Shown piece by piece: positions 7,388 through 15,926 of a stretch of 64,000 bases of DNA. This DNA comes from CAZRHH01 sp964599885 (GTDB lineage: Bacteria > Chloroflexota > Dehalococcoidia > DSTF01 > JACRBR01): assembly GCA_964599885.1 (NCBI GenBank), contig CAZRHH010000002.1, forward strand, positions 80,124 to 144,123. The letters are read 5' to 3'. The position numbers were made by a program, and so were the translations under genes. A model generated the notes under the pieces. The model worked only from the letters and a program-made list of their open reading frames with translations. It was not told where the DNA came from and did no database searches. The number at the start of each line of letters is the position of its first letter. The stretch's first letter is position 1.

Positions 7388-8221
7388 CTAGGCGGAGAGC
7401 CACATGCGGCGGCGGCGCTCGCGGTCGAGTTTAGCGCCGTTGAGGTTGGTCATGGCAAGCGAGAGCAGATCTTCGCCCTGCTGCATGCCGGGGTCGGAGG
7501 TACTCGTGCCAGAACAGACGCCCGCCCACAGGGAGACCATGCGCCCATCCACATCCGCCACCGCAGATTCGCGCGCCAAGCGGTCCTCGAGGCGGTCGAT
7601 GAAGGCGCGGACGCCCTCCTCGGCGCAATCGATGAGCAGGACGCCGAATTCGTCATCGCCCAGACGAGCGACGATGTCGTTGTAGCGGCGCGTGCTATCG
7701 ACGGCGGACGCGACGTGGCGCAGCACCTCATCGCCGGCGCGGACGCCGTACTCCTTGTTGACGGCCGTCAGGTTGTTCACGTCGATGAGTACGACGGACA
7801 TGAGTTTGCCCATGCGGCGGGAGCGGCCAAACTCCTCGACGAGACGGCGCTGGAAGAGGGCGAAGGTCGGCAGATTGGTCAGCAGGTCCGTAACGTGCTC
7901 GCCCTCGTCTTCCGGGCCGCGGACGGGCACGGGATCGCCGCGCCAGTCCGGGACGCCATCGTGAGTGAGCAGGAAGGTGCCGGCGACGAGGAGCCCCGTC
8001 ATCCCGACGGCGGTGAGCAGCGGCACATGCGGCACCACGCCGAACGCATCGACGAGAGCGGCGATCACCGCGACACCCCAGCCGATCGCCAGCAAGCGCA
8101 CGACTACGGCGGCCCACACAATCGGGCGGCGCCCCTCTGCGGGACGTCCTTCGGACGTGATCATCGGCTTCGGCGCCTCGTCCTCGACGATGCGCAGATG
8201 CCGCGCGCGGCGAATGTTCAC
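7388..8221 (-). CDS. Membrane-anchored GGDEF domain protein (possible diguanylate cyclase)
   Basis: About 277 aa from GTG 8221, chosen because AAGGGGG lies upstream. Two membrane segments (residues about 35-85) precede a GGDEF domain. The active-site loop reads RLGDDEF rather than RxGGDEF, so the second glycine is replaced by Asp; an RxxD inhibitory-site motif (RYND) is kept exactly five residues upstream. Conserved DVNNLTAVN and the LLSLAM region match the family. It may make cyclic di-GMP or be a degenerate sensor. Placed 1 kb from an HD-GYP protein and a cyclic-di-GMP riboswitch. Confidence 0.85.
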   Translation of the reverse strand: MNIRRARHLRIVEDEAPKPMITSEGRPAEGRRPIVWAAVVVRLLAIGWGVAVIAALVDAFGVVPHVPLLTAVGMTGLLVAGTFLLTHDGVPDWRGDPVPVRGPEDEGEHVTDLLTNLPTFALFQRRLVEEFGRSRRMGKLMSVVLIDVNNLTAVNKEYGVRAGDEVLRHVASAVDSTRRYNDIVARLGDDEFGVLLIDCAEEGVRAFIDRLEDRLARESAVADVDGRMVSLWAGVCSGTSTSDPGMQQGEDLLSLAMTNLNGAKLDRERRRRMWLSA

Positions 8222-8320
8222 GGGTGACCCCCTTACCCTACCGCTTAATATCGGCACCGGAATCGAGTCCCGAACCCGCGCGGGGGGCATATCGCCGCCA
8301 TCTGCGCGGGCCCAGGCGCG

Positions 8321-8350
8321 TTGTCGGCCCGCAGGGGTTTCAGATAGAAT
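8321..8350 (+). promoter_or_regulatory. Sigma-70-type promoter
   Basis: TTGTCG (8321-8326) and TAGAAT (8345-8350) with an 18-nt spacer, about 50 nt before the ATG at 8399 and directed at that gene. Confidence 0.5.
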
Positions 8351-8398
8351 TAGGGCCGCCAGCACTCCACGCGCCAGCGCTGAGAGGGGAGGGACGTG

Positions 8399-8944
8399 AT
8401 GCAGATCGACTGGGACAAGACGATCGATGACATCTTCTCCGACAAGATCTCCTGCCTGCGCTGCGGCTCTCTGAACACCACGCTAGTCGCTGGATACACG
8501 CGCTCGCCGGCGGCCGCCGACTACTCGCCACGAACCCATAACTGCAAGAACAAGGAAGAATGCGACGCCCGCAAGCTGGTCGTGGTTTGCGAGAACTGCG
8601 CGCGCGATCTGCGGCTGCGCGCGAACCCCGTCGACCAGGAAGGCATGATGGGCCTGCTCATCAACGACTGCCGCAAGGACCTGGAAGACTGCCTCGACTA
8701 CCTCGCCGACTACTGGCAGGAGGACCTCGACATCGACCCGAGCGAGGTCGGCGTGCGGCTGGAGGATGTCGAGCCGGACATCTTCGCCGAGGAAGACGCC
8801 TGGCGGAAGAAGCTCGAAGAAGAGTATCTGACGTACCACCGCTGGTACCGCGAGCGCACCGTGCGGCTGCCGAACCCGGGCTGGCGCGGCGAGTACGTCG
8901 AAGAGCTCATGTCGCTGGGCTACAAGACGCTGCTCGGCGACTGA
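8399..8944 (+). CDS. Uncharacterised acidic zinc-ribbon-like protein
   Basis: A 181-aa protein of unknown function. The N-terminal third has cysteine pairs CLRCG, CKNKEEC and CENC that could bind zinc, and the C-terminal half is strongly acidic and helical (DLEDCLDYLADYW, EEDAWRKKLEEEY). ATG at 8399 follows GAGGGGAGGG closely; a GTG at 8396 is an alternative. Monocistronic. I do not recognise the family. Confidence 0.8.
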   Translation: MQIDWDKTIDDIFSDKISCLRCGSLNTTLVAGYTRSPAAADYSPRTHNCKNKEECDARKLVVVCENCARDLRLRANPVDQEGMMGLLINDCRKDLEDCLDYLADYWQEDLDIDPSEVGVRLEDVEPDIFAEEDAWRKKLEEEYLTYHRWYRERTVRLPNPGWRGEYVEELMSLGYKTLLGD

Positions 8945-9016
8945 CGGCCACGACGCATCACCCTCAATCCGGCCATACGCGTGGCGCGCTATGCCACTCG
9001 CTCCCATAGGCGTGGC

Positions 9017-9034
9017 GGCATAGCTTGCTATGCC
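9017..9034. promoter_or_regulatory. Perfect palindrome before the flavodoxin gene
   Basis: GGCATAGC TT GCTATGCC is an 8+8 dyad with a 2-nt centre, ending 8 nt before the next start codon. A further GCTATGCC half-site lies near 8986. It could be an operator or a hairpin covering the translation start; there is no U tract, so a terminator is unlikely. Confidence 0.4.
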
Positions 9035-9042
9035 GATGCCCG

Positions 9043-9549
9043 ATGACCGCACGCATTCTGCTTCTCTACGACTCCCGTGGCGGCCTGACACAGCAACTGG
9101 CGGACGCGATCGCGGTTGGCGTTGGCGACGTCGATGGCGCAACGCTCTCGCTGCGAACGGTCGACGATGCTGCGCCGGGCGAGCTGCTGGAGTGCGACGC
9201 GTTGATCGTCGGCTCGCCGAACTGGTCGGGCATGACGGGCAAGCTAAAGTCGTGGTTCGACTACAGCGGTGATCTCTGGGAGTCGGGCGAACTTGCCGGT
9301 AAACCCGGCGCGGCATTCACGGCCGGCTGGTCGCGCTCGGGCGGCATCGAAGCGACGCTGCTGCAACTGATCCACCTCCTACTCGCACACGGCATGTTCG
9401 TCGTCGGCCTGCCGTGGAGCGAGACGATGCGACGCAGCGGTTCCTACTACGGCGCGACGGCGCACGGCGAAGTCACCGACGACGATCTGGCGCAGGCGCG
9501 CGCGCTCGGGCGTCGCGTGGCGGAGCTTGCGGTGCGGATTGGCGCTTAG
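9043..9549 (+). CDS. Flavodoxin-like / WrbA-type NAD(P)H:quinone oxidoreductase family protein
   Basis: A 168-aa flavodoxin-fold protein. The FMN phosphate loop is YDSRGGLTQQLA near the N-terminus, followed by GSPNWSGMTGKLKSWFD and a WrbA-like flavin contact FTAGWSRSGGIEATLL. Probable role: two-electron reduction of quinones or a redox carrier in the cytosol. ATG 9043 is used because the domain begins at once; the 18 nt upstream in frame are out of family. A perfect palindrome sits directly upstream. Confidence 0.82.
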   Translation: MTARILLLYDSRGGLTQQLADAIAVGVGDVDGATLSLRTVDDAAPGELLECDALIVGSPNWSGMTGKLKSWFDYSGDLWESGELAGKPGAAFTAGWSRSGGIEATLLQLIHLLLAHGMFVVGLPWSETMRRSGSYYGATAHGEVTDDDLAQARALGRRVAELAVRIGA

Positions 9550-9555
9550 GTTGAC

Positions 9556-10725
9556 TCAGGACGGAGACCGCTCCGGCGCGGGCCAGCCTTCCACCACCAC
9601 GGCGCCCGCTTGACGGTCGAGCGTCTCGATGATGCGGGCGCGCAGGGCGTCGAGGCCCCAGCGCTTTTCGGCGGAGACCAGCACCGCGTCCGGGATGTTC
9701 GCCGTAAGTGATGCCTGGAACGGCGCGAGTTCATCGAGCGATGCGACAGTGTTGCCGTCGGCGTCGGGTATACGGTCGACCTTGTTGAGGACCGTGATGC
9801 GCGGCTTGCCGGCCAGGCCGAGAACGCCGAGCGTGTCTTCGACCGTCTGGCTCTGGCCGGCGGCGTCGGGGTGCGTGATATCGACGACGTGCAGCAGCAT
9901 CGCGGCGTCAGTCAGTTCTTCGAGCGTCGCGCGGAACGCGGCGACGAGCTGCGTCGGCAGCTTTTGAATGAATCCGACCGTATCGGTTAGGAGCGCCGGG
10001 TGCAGATCGTCCAGATGCATGCGGCGCGTGAGCGGATCGAGCGTGGCGAAGAGCTGGTTCTGCACGAAGACGGTGTCGTCGCGGGTGAGCGCGCGCATCA
10101 GCGTACTCTTGCCGGCGTTCGTGTAGCCCACCAGAGCGATCACGGGCAGTCCTTCGCGTTCGCGGCGGCGGCGGTACAGCCCGCGTTGCTTGCGCACGTC
10201 TTCGATCTGGCCCTTGATGTGCTGGATGCGCTTTCGGACGAGGCGGCGGTCGGTCTCGATCTGCGTCTCACCAGGGCCACGCACGCCGATCGCGCCCGGC
10301 GCACCGCTGCGGCCGCCGAGACGTTCGAGGTGGCTCCACTGGCCTTTCAGGCGCGGCATTAGGTACTCGGACTGCGCCAGTTCCACCTGCAGGCGGCCCT
10401 CTCGCGTCCGCGCGCGCATCGCGAAAATGTCGAGGATCAGGACGTTGCGGTCGAGCACTTTAACGCCGAGCGCCGCTTCGAGGTTGAGCTGCTGCCCGGG
10501 TGCGAGCTCATCGTCGAAGATCACCATCGTGTAGCCGTCGCCCTCGTGGCGTCGCGACTTGATCTCGTCGAGTTTGCCCTTGCCGATGTACGTCGCGGGA
10601 CTCGGCGCGGCCATCCGTTGCAGCGTCTTGCCGACGACGACGGCGCCCGCGGTTTCGGCCAGCAGCGCCAGTTCTTCGATGGAGCTTGTGGCGCGCCACC
10701 GTTCGCGCTCGTCCGTGCGTTGCAC
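9556..10725 (-). CDS. hflX: GTPase HflX
   Basis: Ribosome-associated GTPase that splits or rescues stalled 70S ribosomes. Seen: HflX domain motif RGPGETQIETDRR, then G1 GYTNAGKS, G3 DTVGFIQKLP, G4 NKVD and G5 VSAEK. GTG 10725 is the longest recognised start, but in-frame codons upstream to about 10790 spell an ERAYLVGV segment typical of the HflX N-terminus without any ATG, GTG or TTG. The true start may be a rare codon, so the N-terminus is uncertain. Downstream of nadE and the HAD gene on the same strand. Confidence 0.92.
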   Translation of the reverse strand: MQRTDERERWRATSSIEELALLAETAGAVVVGKTLQRMAAPSPATYIGKGKLDEIKSRRHEGDGYTMVIFDDELAPGQQLNLEAALGVKVLDRNVLILDIFAMRARTREGRLQVELAQSEYLMPRLKGQWSHLERLGGRSGAPGAIGVRGPGETQIETDRRLVRKRIQHIKGQIEDVRKQRGLYRRRREREGLPVIALVGYTNAGKSTLMRALTRDDTVFVQNQLFATLDPLTRRMHLDDLHPALLTDTVGFIQKLPTQLVAAFRATLEELTDAAMLLHVVDITHPDAAGQSQTVEDTLGVLGLAGKPRITVLNKVDRIPDADGNTVASLDELAPFQASLTANIPDAVLVSAEKRWGLDALRARIIETLDRQAGAVVVEGWPAPERSPS

Positions 10726-10840
10726 GCCGACGAGGTATGCGCGTTCGGGTTCTACGGCGGTCGAATGCAGTTCAGATTTTCGGGGGATGGATGACCTCTC
10801 GGGTTCGGGATGTGGATTGGTTCAGCGTAACACGGGCGAT

Positions 10841-10875
10841 AGAACCCAGAACCTGGGAACCAAAAACCTAGAATC
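10841..10875 (-). repeat. Heptamer array ending at a -10-like box
   Basis: Five consecutive period-7 units such as AGAACCC and AGAACCT (plus-strand reading). On the minus strand the array runs into TCTATC (10840-10835), which could be the -10 of hflX about 110 nt upstream of its GTG. Confidence 0.6.
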
Positions 10876-10913
10876 CAGCGCGGGGCACTAATCCTCTCGG
10901 CGGTATGTTTTGC

Positions 10914-11561
10914 TCAGTCGGGGTGAACGCTGAGTTCCGCGAGCTGCGCTTCGAGCGAGTCACCGAGATCGTGGCGGAAGACGATGCCGTGCATTCCGGC
11001 GGCGCGCGCGGCATCGACGTTACGCTCAAGATCGTCGATGAATACGCACTCGGCGGCGGGCACGCCGAGACGCTCGACCGCCATCGCGTAGATACGCGGC
11101 TCGGGCTTCGCCATGCCGATGTCCGCCGAGCAGACGATGTCGTCGAACAGATCGGCGATGCGGTGGTGATCGCGCAGACGCGCCATCAACGTGTTGTCAG
11201 CGTTGCTCAGTACGGACGTGCGGTACTTCGGCCGCAACCGGCGGATCAGGTCGATGTTTGGCGCGATGAGATGCTGCTGCCCGCGCCAGTCATCGTGGAG
11301 GCGCGGCAGCGAGCGCCCGGCTTCTCTCTCGAGCTGCGCATGCGCGGCGGCGAGCCACTCCTCGCGATCGCCAACGCCGATCTCGAGTTTCTGCCAGCGC
11401 TCGCCGCTGTACAGCGTCTCGACGATCGCCCGCTCGCGCAGCTGGTGCTGCTGTTCGAGTTCGCGCGTCACGTCCCAGCGCATGTCCCAAAGCACGCCGC
11501 CGTAGTCGAAGACGAGCCCATTGATCTTGTCGGTAGATGTTAGGGGTTGGTCGTTAGTCAT
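10914..11561 (-). CDS. HAD-IA family hydrolase
   Basis: A 215-aa haloacid-dehalogenase-fold phosphatase. Motif I is FDYGGVL, where the second Asp of DxD is replaced by Gly as in many HAD-IA members of epoxide-hydrolase-like type; motif II SNAD, motif III Lys in KPEPRIY and motif IV FIDD are present. The first 11 codons (MTNDQPLTSTD) are themselves heptamer repeat sequence, so the array has spread into, or supplied, the 5' coding end. Start ATG 11561 lacks a clear Shine-Dalgarno. Substrate unknown. Confidence 0.85.
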   Translation of the reverse strand: MTNDQPLTSTDKINGLVFDYGGVLWDMRWDVTRELEQQHQLRERAIVETLYSGERWQKLEIGVGDREEWLAAAHAQLEREAGRSLPRLHDDWRGQQHLIAPNIDLIRRLRPKYRTSVLSNADNTLMARLRDHHRIADLFDDIVCSADIGMAKPEPRIYAMAVERLGVPAAECVFIDDLERNVDAARAAGMHGIVFRHDLGDSLEAQLAELSVHPD

Positions 11562-11587
11562 CCGGCGAAACCGTAGCACAATCGCCG

Positions 11588-11636
11588 ACGATCGACGATC
11601 GTCGACTAACGTCTAACTTCCAACAACTAACTCGGG
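11588..11636 (-). repeat. Heptamer array overlapping the nadE stop
   Basis: Seven period-7 units, for example ACGATCG twice, then ACTTCCA and ACAACTA. The array covers the last codons and stop of nadE and the upstream region of the HAD gene. Confidence 0.6.
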
Positions 11637-13360
11637 CGATAGCGGTTGGCGATGGGCAGGCGGCGGTCGCGGCCGAAGGCACGCGGCGTGATCTTGATGC
11701 CGGGGGGCGCCTGGCGCCGCTTGTACTCGTTGCGGTCGACGAGCGCGACGATGCGCTGCACGAGTTCGTGCTCGTAGCCGAGGGCGACGATCTCGTCGAT
11801 GCTCCGGTCATCTTCGACGTAGGCCTTGAGGATCGGGTCAAGCACCTCGTACGGCGGCAGCGAGTCGACGTCGAGCTGATCCGGGCGCAGTTCGGCGCTC
11901 GGCGGCTTGTCGATCGTCGCCTGCGGGATCAGCTCGCGGCCGGCGGCACGGTTCAGGTGGCGCGAGAGTTCGTACACCAATAACTTCGGCACGTCCTTGA
12001 TGACGGCGAAGCCGCCGGCCATGTCGCCATAGAGCGTCGAGTAGCCGGTGGCGATCTCGCTCTTGTTCCCGGTCGTCAGCACGAGCCAGCCGAACTTGTT
12101 GGAGAGCGACATCATGATATTGCCGCGGATGCGCGCCTGAAGATTCTCTTCGGCGACGCCCATCTGCGTGTCGGCGAACGATTCGGCGAGCATGCCAAGC
12201 GTCGCCTCGAATGCGGGCTCGATCGGTATCGTCATCAGCTTGATGCCGAGGCCTTCGGCGAGATCCTGCGCGTCCGTCTTGCTTCCCTCCGATGAGTAGC
12301 GGGAGGGCAGCGACACGCCGACAACGTGTTCGGGGCCGAGGGCGTCGGCCGCGATCGCGGTCACCAGCGCGGAGTCGATGCCGCCGGACACGGAGATCAG
12401 CACCGTCTCGAAACCTGTCTTGCTGATGTAATCGCGCAGCCCGAGTGTCAGCGCCGACCAGACTTCGGCAGTCGGGTCAAGGAGCGGCGCGAGCGTCGGT
12501 GAGACCGCGGGTTTCTCGGTTGTGAATGGACGCTCCGAGACGGCGATCTTCAATGCGGCGCCGGAACGTTCGAGGTCGCGGCGTTCCTTGCGGTGGCGCG
12601 GATCGTGCAGGCGCGCCTGCAGCACGCCCTCGATATCGAGGTCATGCACGATCATGTCTTCGCGGAACTGCGCGCCGCGCGCCAGCAGATCGCCGCGTTC
12701 ATCGAAGATCAGGCTGTGGCCGTCGAACACCAGCTCGTCCTGGCCGCCGATGGCGTTGACGTGGCAGACGACGACGGCGTTATCGCTGGCGCGCGTCGAG
12801 ATCATGTTCTCACGGAAGGCGCCCTTCGCGCGGTGATACGGCGACGCGTTGATGTTGACGATCACTTCGGCGCCGGCGGCGGCCTGCGCGCGCGTGGGGC
12901 CATCCGGGTACCAGATGTCCTCGCAGATGTTGACGCCGACATCGACGCCGGCGATGACGAAGACGGGCGCTTCGTAGCCACGCTGGAAGTAGCGGTTCTC
13001 GTCGAACACGCCGTAGTTCGGCAGGAACTGCTTGTGGTAGCGATGCACGAGTTTGCCGTCGCTGATGATGGCGGCGGCGTTGTAGATGTCGTCGTCCATA
13101 TCGACGAAGCCGACGACGGCGGCGATGCCCTTCGTCGCGCGCACGATCTCGTCGAGCGCGGCCAAGTTGTCGGCGACGAACGAACGCCGCATCACGAGAT
13201 CTTCGGGCGGATAGCCCGTGACGGCAAGTTCCGGGAAGGCGACGAGATCAGCGCCGGCTGAACGAGCGCGGCCGATCCACTCGATGATCTTCGCCGTGTT
13301 GCCCGGCAGGTCACCGACGGTCGTGTCAATTTGTGCCAGCGCGACGCGCAACGTGCGCAT
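11627..13360 (-). CDS. nadE: Glutamine-dependent NAD+ synthetase
   Basis: Last step of NAD biosynthesis: deamido-NAD+ plus glutamine and ATP give NAD+. The 577-aa two-domain length is normal. Residues 1-280 are the nitrilase-type glutaminase with the Glu-Lys-Cys triad in FPELAVTGYPPEDL, HKQFLPNYG and NICEDIWYP. The C-terminal synthetase has the PP-loop SVSGGIDSALV and the P2 signature TGNKSEIATGY. Start ATG 13360 follows AAGGTGA. It probably heads a leftward group with the HAD and hflX genes. Confidence 0.95.
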   Translation of the reverse strand: MRTLRVALAQIDTTVGDLPGNTAKIIEWIGRARSAGADLVAFPELAVTGYPPEDLVMRRSFVADNLAALDEIVRATKGIAAVVGFVDMDDDIYNAAAIISDGKLVHRYHKQFLPNYGVFDENRYFQRGYEAPVFVIAGVDVGVNICEDIWYPDGPTRAQAAAGAEVIVNINASPYHRAKGAFRENMISTRASDNAVVVCHVNAIGGQDELVFDGHSLIFDERGDLLARGAQFREDMIVHDLDIEGVLQARLHDPRHRKERRDLERSGAALKIAVSERPFTTEKPAVSPTLAPLLDPTAEVWSALTLGLRDYISKTGFETVLISVSGGIDSALVTAIAADALGPEHVVGVSLPSRYSSEGSKTDAQDLAEGLGIKLMTIPIEPAFEATLGMLAESFADTQMGVAEENLQARIRGNIMMSLSNKFGWLVLTTGNKSEIATGYSTLYGDMAGGFAVIKDVPKLLVYELSRHLNRAAGRELIPQATIDKPPSAELRPDQLDVDSLPPYEVLDPILKAYVEDDRSIDEIVALGYEHELVQRIVALVDRNEYKRRQAPPGIKITPRAFGRDRRLPIANRYRPS

Positions 13361-13474
13361 GCGTTCACCTTCCGTGCCTTAGGAGTGCCCCTGTCTGAGA
13401 TTATCGGCATTCGGGCGGTGTCGCGGCAAGAAAAGCCCGATCGGGCGTTATGCGGGGGCCGCTTCGCTCGTTTC

Positions 13475-13497
13475 TTGACATGTGGGATTGGCCCACA
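13475..13497 (+). promoter_or_regulatory. Consensus -35 with adjoining dyad
   Basis: TTGACA at 13475-13480 is followed at once by the dyad TGTGGG-ATTGG-CCCACA (13481-13497), upstream of the AAA+ gene. The -10 at the expected distance is poor, so an activator or operator role for the dyad is possible. Confidence 0.3.
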
Positions 13498-13538
13498 CGG
13501 ACATCATCCGCCACCCGCCATCTCGAAAGGGGAGCTTC

Positions 13539-14837
13539 ATGACCAGCCTCGCCCTCAGCTTCGTCAGCCACTCGACCGAGCCGTCGTCTGTTGAAGAGTC
13601 CGGGATCGACGCCGGCCTGCTACAGGATCTGGCGCTGAAGTTCCTGTTCTATCGTGGCCGCCTGACCCGCGGCGAACTCTCGCACGAGATCAAGCTGTCC
13701 GGCAGCGTGATGGAAGAGGTCGTGCAGTCGCTGACGCAGGATGGCCTGGCGACCGTGCTGGGCGCCGGCAGCGGCGGCCCGTCGGGATACCTGTACGCGC
13801 TGACAAGCAAGGGATTGGAACGCGCCGAAGCCGCGATCGTGCGGAGCGGTTACGTCGGCCCCGCGCCGGTAGCGCTCGACGACTACATCGAGCAGGTGCG
13901 TGCCCAGACTGTGGGCGCGTCGAACGTGACGCCTGATGATGTCGCGCGCGCGCTCGAGTCGCTCGTGCTGCCGGAGCGGACGGTGGCGCGCATCGGACGG
14001 GCGGCGGCGGCGCGGAAGGCGACGCTCGTGTACGGGGAGTCGGGCAATGGGAAGACGACGGCCGTCAGTGCGATCGGCGCCATTCTGCCGGGAACGATTC
14101 GCATTCCGTACGCGATCACCGTCGCCGGGCAAATCGTGCATCTCTACGACCCATCGAAGCATGAGATCGTCGAACACGACGCCGCGGTAAACGGCGTTTA
14201 CGCGGAGCGCAGCGACCGGCGCTGGGTGCGCGTGCGCCGGCCGGTGATCTGCGCGGGCGGAGAACTGACACGCCACAGCCTGGAGTTCGTGTACGACAGC
14301 GACACCCACGTCTACGAAGCGCCGCTCCAATTGAAAGCCAACGGCGGCACGCTGATTATCGACGACTTCGGGCGGCAGCAGATACCGGCGGTGCAGTTGC
14401 TCAACCGCTGGATCAGCGCGCTCGAAGGCGGGCGCGACCACCTGACGCTGCACACGGGCCAGACGATCGAAGTCCCGTTCGACGTACTGGTGGTCTTTTC
14501 GACGAACCTGCCGCCGCAGAATCTTGCCGACGAAGCGTTCCTGCGCCGCATCCGCTACAAGATCGAAATCACGTCGCCGACGCGCGATGAATACCGGACG
14601 ATCTTCATCGAGGAGTGCCGCCGCCACGAGATCGCGTACGAGGATGACGCCGTGACACACCTGCTCGAGCGCTGGTACGACCTCGGGGGGCGAGAGCTTC
14701 GCGGCTGCCACCCGCGCGATCTGCTGGATGCGATCGCCGACGACGCGTCGTACAACGGACGGGAGGCGGTGCTGACGAGCGCCACGCTCGACGAAGCCTG
14801 CTCGACGTATTTTCTCGAACGAGAGATCGCGGGCTAA
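13539..14837 (+). CDS. AAA+ ATPase with N-terminal winged-helix region
   Basis: A 432-aa protein. Residues about 20-115 look like a winged-helix region (LTRGELSHEIKLSGSVMEE). Residues about 150-400 form an AAA+ module: Walker A GESGNGKTT, Walker B LIIDDFG, sensor 1 in VVFSTN and an RRIRYKIE arginine segment. A loop that starts at VICAGGELTRHS inside the module is unusual. ATG follows AAAGGGGAG. The family is known in Chloroflexota, Acidobacteria and relatives, but I cannot name its role. A terminator hairpin follows, so it is transcribed alone. Confidence 0.75.
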   Translation: MTSLALSFVSHSTEPSSVEESGIDAGLLQDLALKFLFYRGRLTRGELSHEIKLSGSVMEEVVQSLTQDGLATVLGAGSGGPSGYLYALTSKGLERAEAAIVRSGYVGPAPVALDDYIEQVRAQTVGASNVTPDDVARALESLVLPERTVARIGRAAAARKATLVYGESGNGKTTAVSAIGAILPGTIRIPYAITVAGQIVHLYDPSKHEIVEHDAAVNGVYAERSDRRWVRVRRPVICAGGELTRHSLEFVYDSDTHVYEAPLQLKANGGTLIIDDFGRQQIPAVQLLNRWISALEGGRDHLTLHTGQTIEVPFDVLVVFSTNLPPQNLADEAFLRRIRYKIEITSPTRDEYRTIFIEECRRHEIAYEDDAVTHLLERWYDLGGRELRGCHPRDLLDAIADDASYNGREAVLTSATLDEACSTYFLEREIAG

Positions 14838-14864
14838 GAGTCGCCGCCACTATCAGAACCGCTA

Positions 14865-14889
14865 TAGCGGCCGCGTTTCGCGGCCGCTA
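14865..14889 (+). terminator. Intrinsic terminator
   Basis: Perfect 11-bp stem TAGCGGCCGCG/CGCGGCCGCTA with a TTT loop, followed by TTCGCTTGTT. It ends the AAA+ gene. Confidence 0.7.
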
Positions 14890-14930
14890 TTCGCTTGTTA
14901 TCCTGAACGCAGGAGACCATTCCCCACGAT

Positions 14931-15926
14931 TTGAGCATCTCAACACCCATCGCAACGCCGCCGGCGCCCGTCGCCGCAACGCACGCCGACGCGATCCGCG
15001 TCGACGGCCTGACGTACAGCTACGGCGACCGCCGCGCGCTCGACGCGCTGACGCTTGCTGTGCCGCAGGGCAGCATCTTCGGGCTGCTCGGGCCGAACGG
15101 GTCGGGCAAGAGCACGCTGCTGTCCCTCCTGATCGGGCGGCGACAGCCGGCAGCCGGCGAGATCCGCGTGCTCGGTGAACCGTTGTCGGACGAGCTGAGG
15201 GCGCGGATCGGCGTCGTCTTCCAAGAACCATCGCTCGACCCGACAATGACGGTGCGCGAGACGATGCTGCTGCAGTGTCGCCTGTTCGGCCTGCCGCGTG
15301 ACGTCGCACGCGATCAGACCGCGACGCTGCTTGACCGCGCGGCGCTCAGCGATCGCGCGTACGCGTTCACCAGTACGCTGTCCGGCGGCATGAAGCGGCG
15401 GCTCGAGCTGGCGCGCGCGCTTGTGACATCGCCGCAGCTGATCATCCTCGACGAACCGACGCTGGCGCTTGACCCGGATTCGCGGCAGGCGCTGTGGCAG
15501 CACCTGCTGGAAGCAAACGCCGGCGGCTGCACGCTGCTGCTCGCGACGAATGATGTGTACGAGGCGGAGCGCTACTGTCAGACCGTGGCGCTGCTCGACG
15601 AGGGGCGCCTCGTCGCGCAGGCGACGCCGTCCGAGCTGAAGCGCGATCTCCGTCGCGACGCGGTGCGCATCGAGTGGAAGAGCGATCCGGCCCAACGCGT
15701 CGCGCCGATGCAAGCGTGGCCCGGCGTCGGGCATGTGCGGCTCGCCGGGCGCACGACGCATGTCACGGTCGATGCGGCGAGCCCGTTTCTGACGCGCGTG
15801 TTCCAGGAGTCGGGCGAACAGATCCACGGCGTGCAAATCGAAGAATCGACGCTCGAAGACGTCTACTTTCAGCTTGTCGGCCGCGGCATCGCACCCGCGC
15901 ATACCGACACGGAGATGTTGAGCTAG
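14931..15926 (+). CDS. ABC transporter ATP-binding protein (ABC-2 type)
   Basis: A 331-aa ATPase subunit of an ABC-2 exporter. Walker A GPNGSGKST, Q-loop VVFQEPS, signature LSGGMKRR, Walker B LIILDEP are intact. The H-loop reads LLATNDVYEAE: the switch histidine (usually TH) is Asn, and the D-loop is ALDP rather than GLDP, so turnover may be altered. The C-terminal 100 residues are the usual extension of drug or polysaccharide exporters. The start is a TTG with AGGAG 15 nt away, so it is not firm. Coupled to the permease by TAGTG. Confidence 0.88.
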   Translation: MSISTPIATPPAPVAATHADAIRVDGLTYSYGDRRALDALTLAVPQGSIFGLLGPNGSGKSTLLSLLIGRRQPAAGEIRVLGEPLSDELRARIGVVFQEPSLDPTMTVRETMLLQCRLFGLPRDVARDQTATLLDRAALSDRAYAFTSTLSGGMKRRLELARALVTSPQLIILDEPTLALDPDSRQALWQHLLEANAGGCTLLLATNDVYEAERYCQTVALLDEGRLVAQATPSELKRDLRRDAVRIEWKSDPAQRVAPMQAWPGVGHVRLAGRTTHVTVDAASPFLTRVFQESGEQIHGVQIEESTLEDVYFQLVGRGIAPAHTDTEMLS

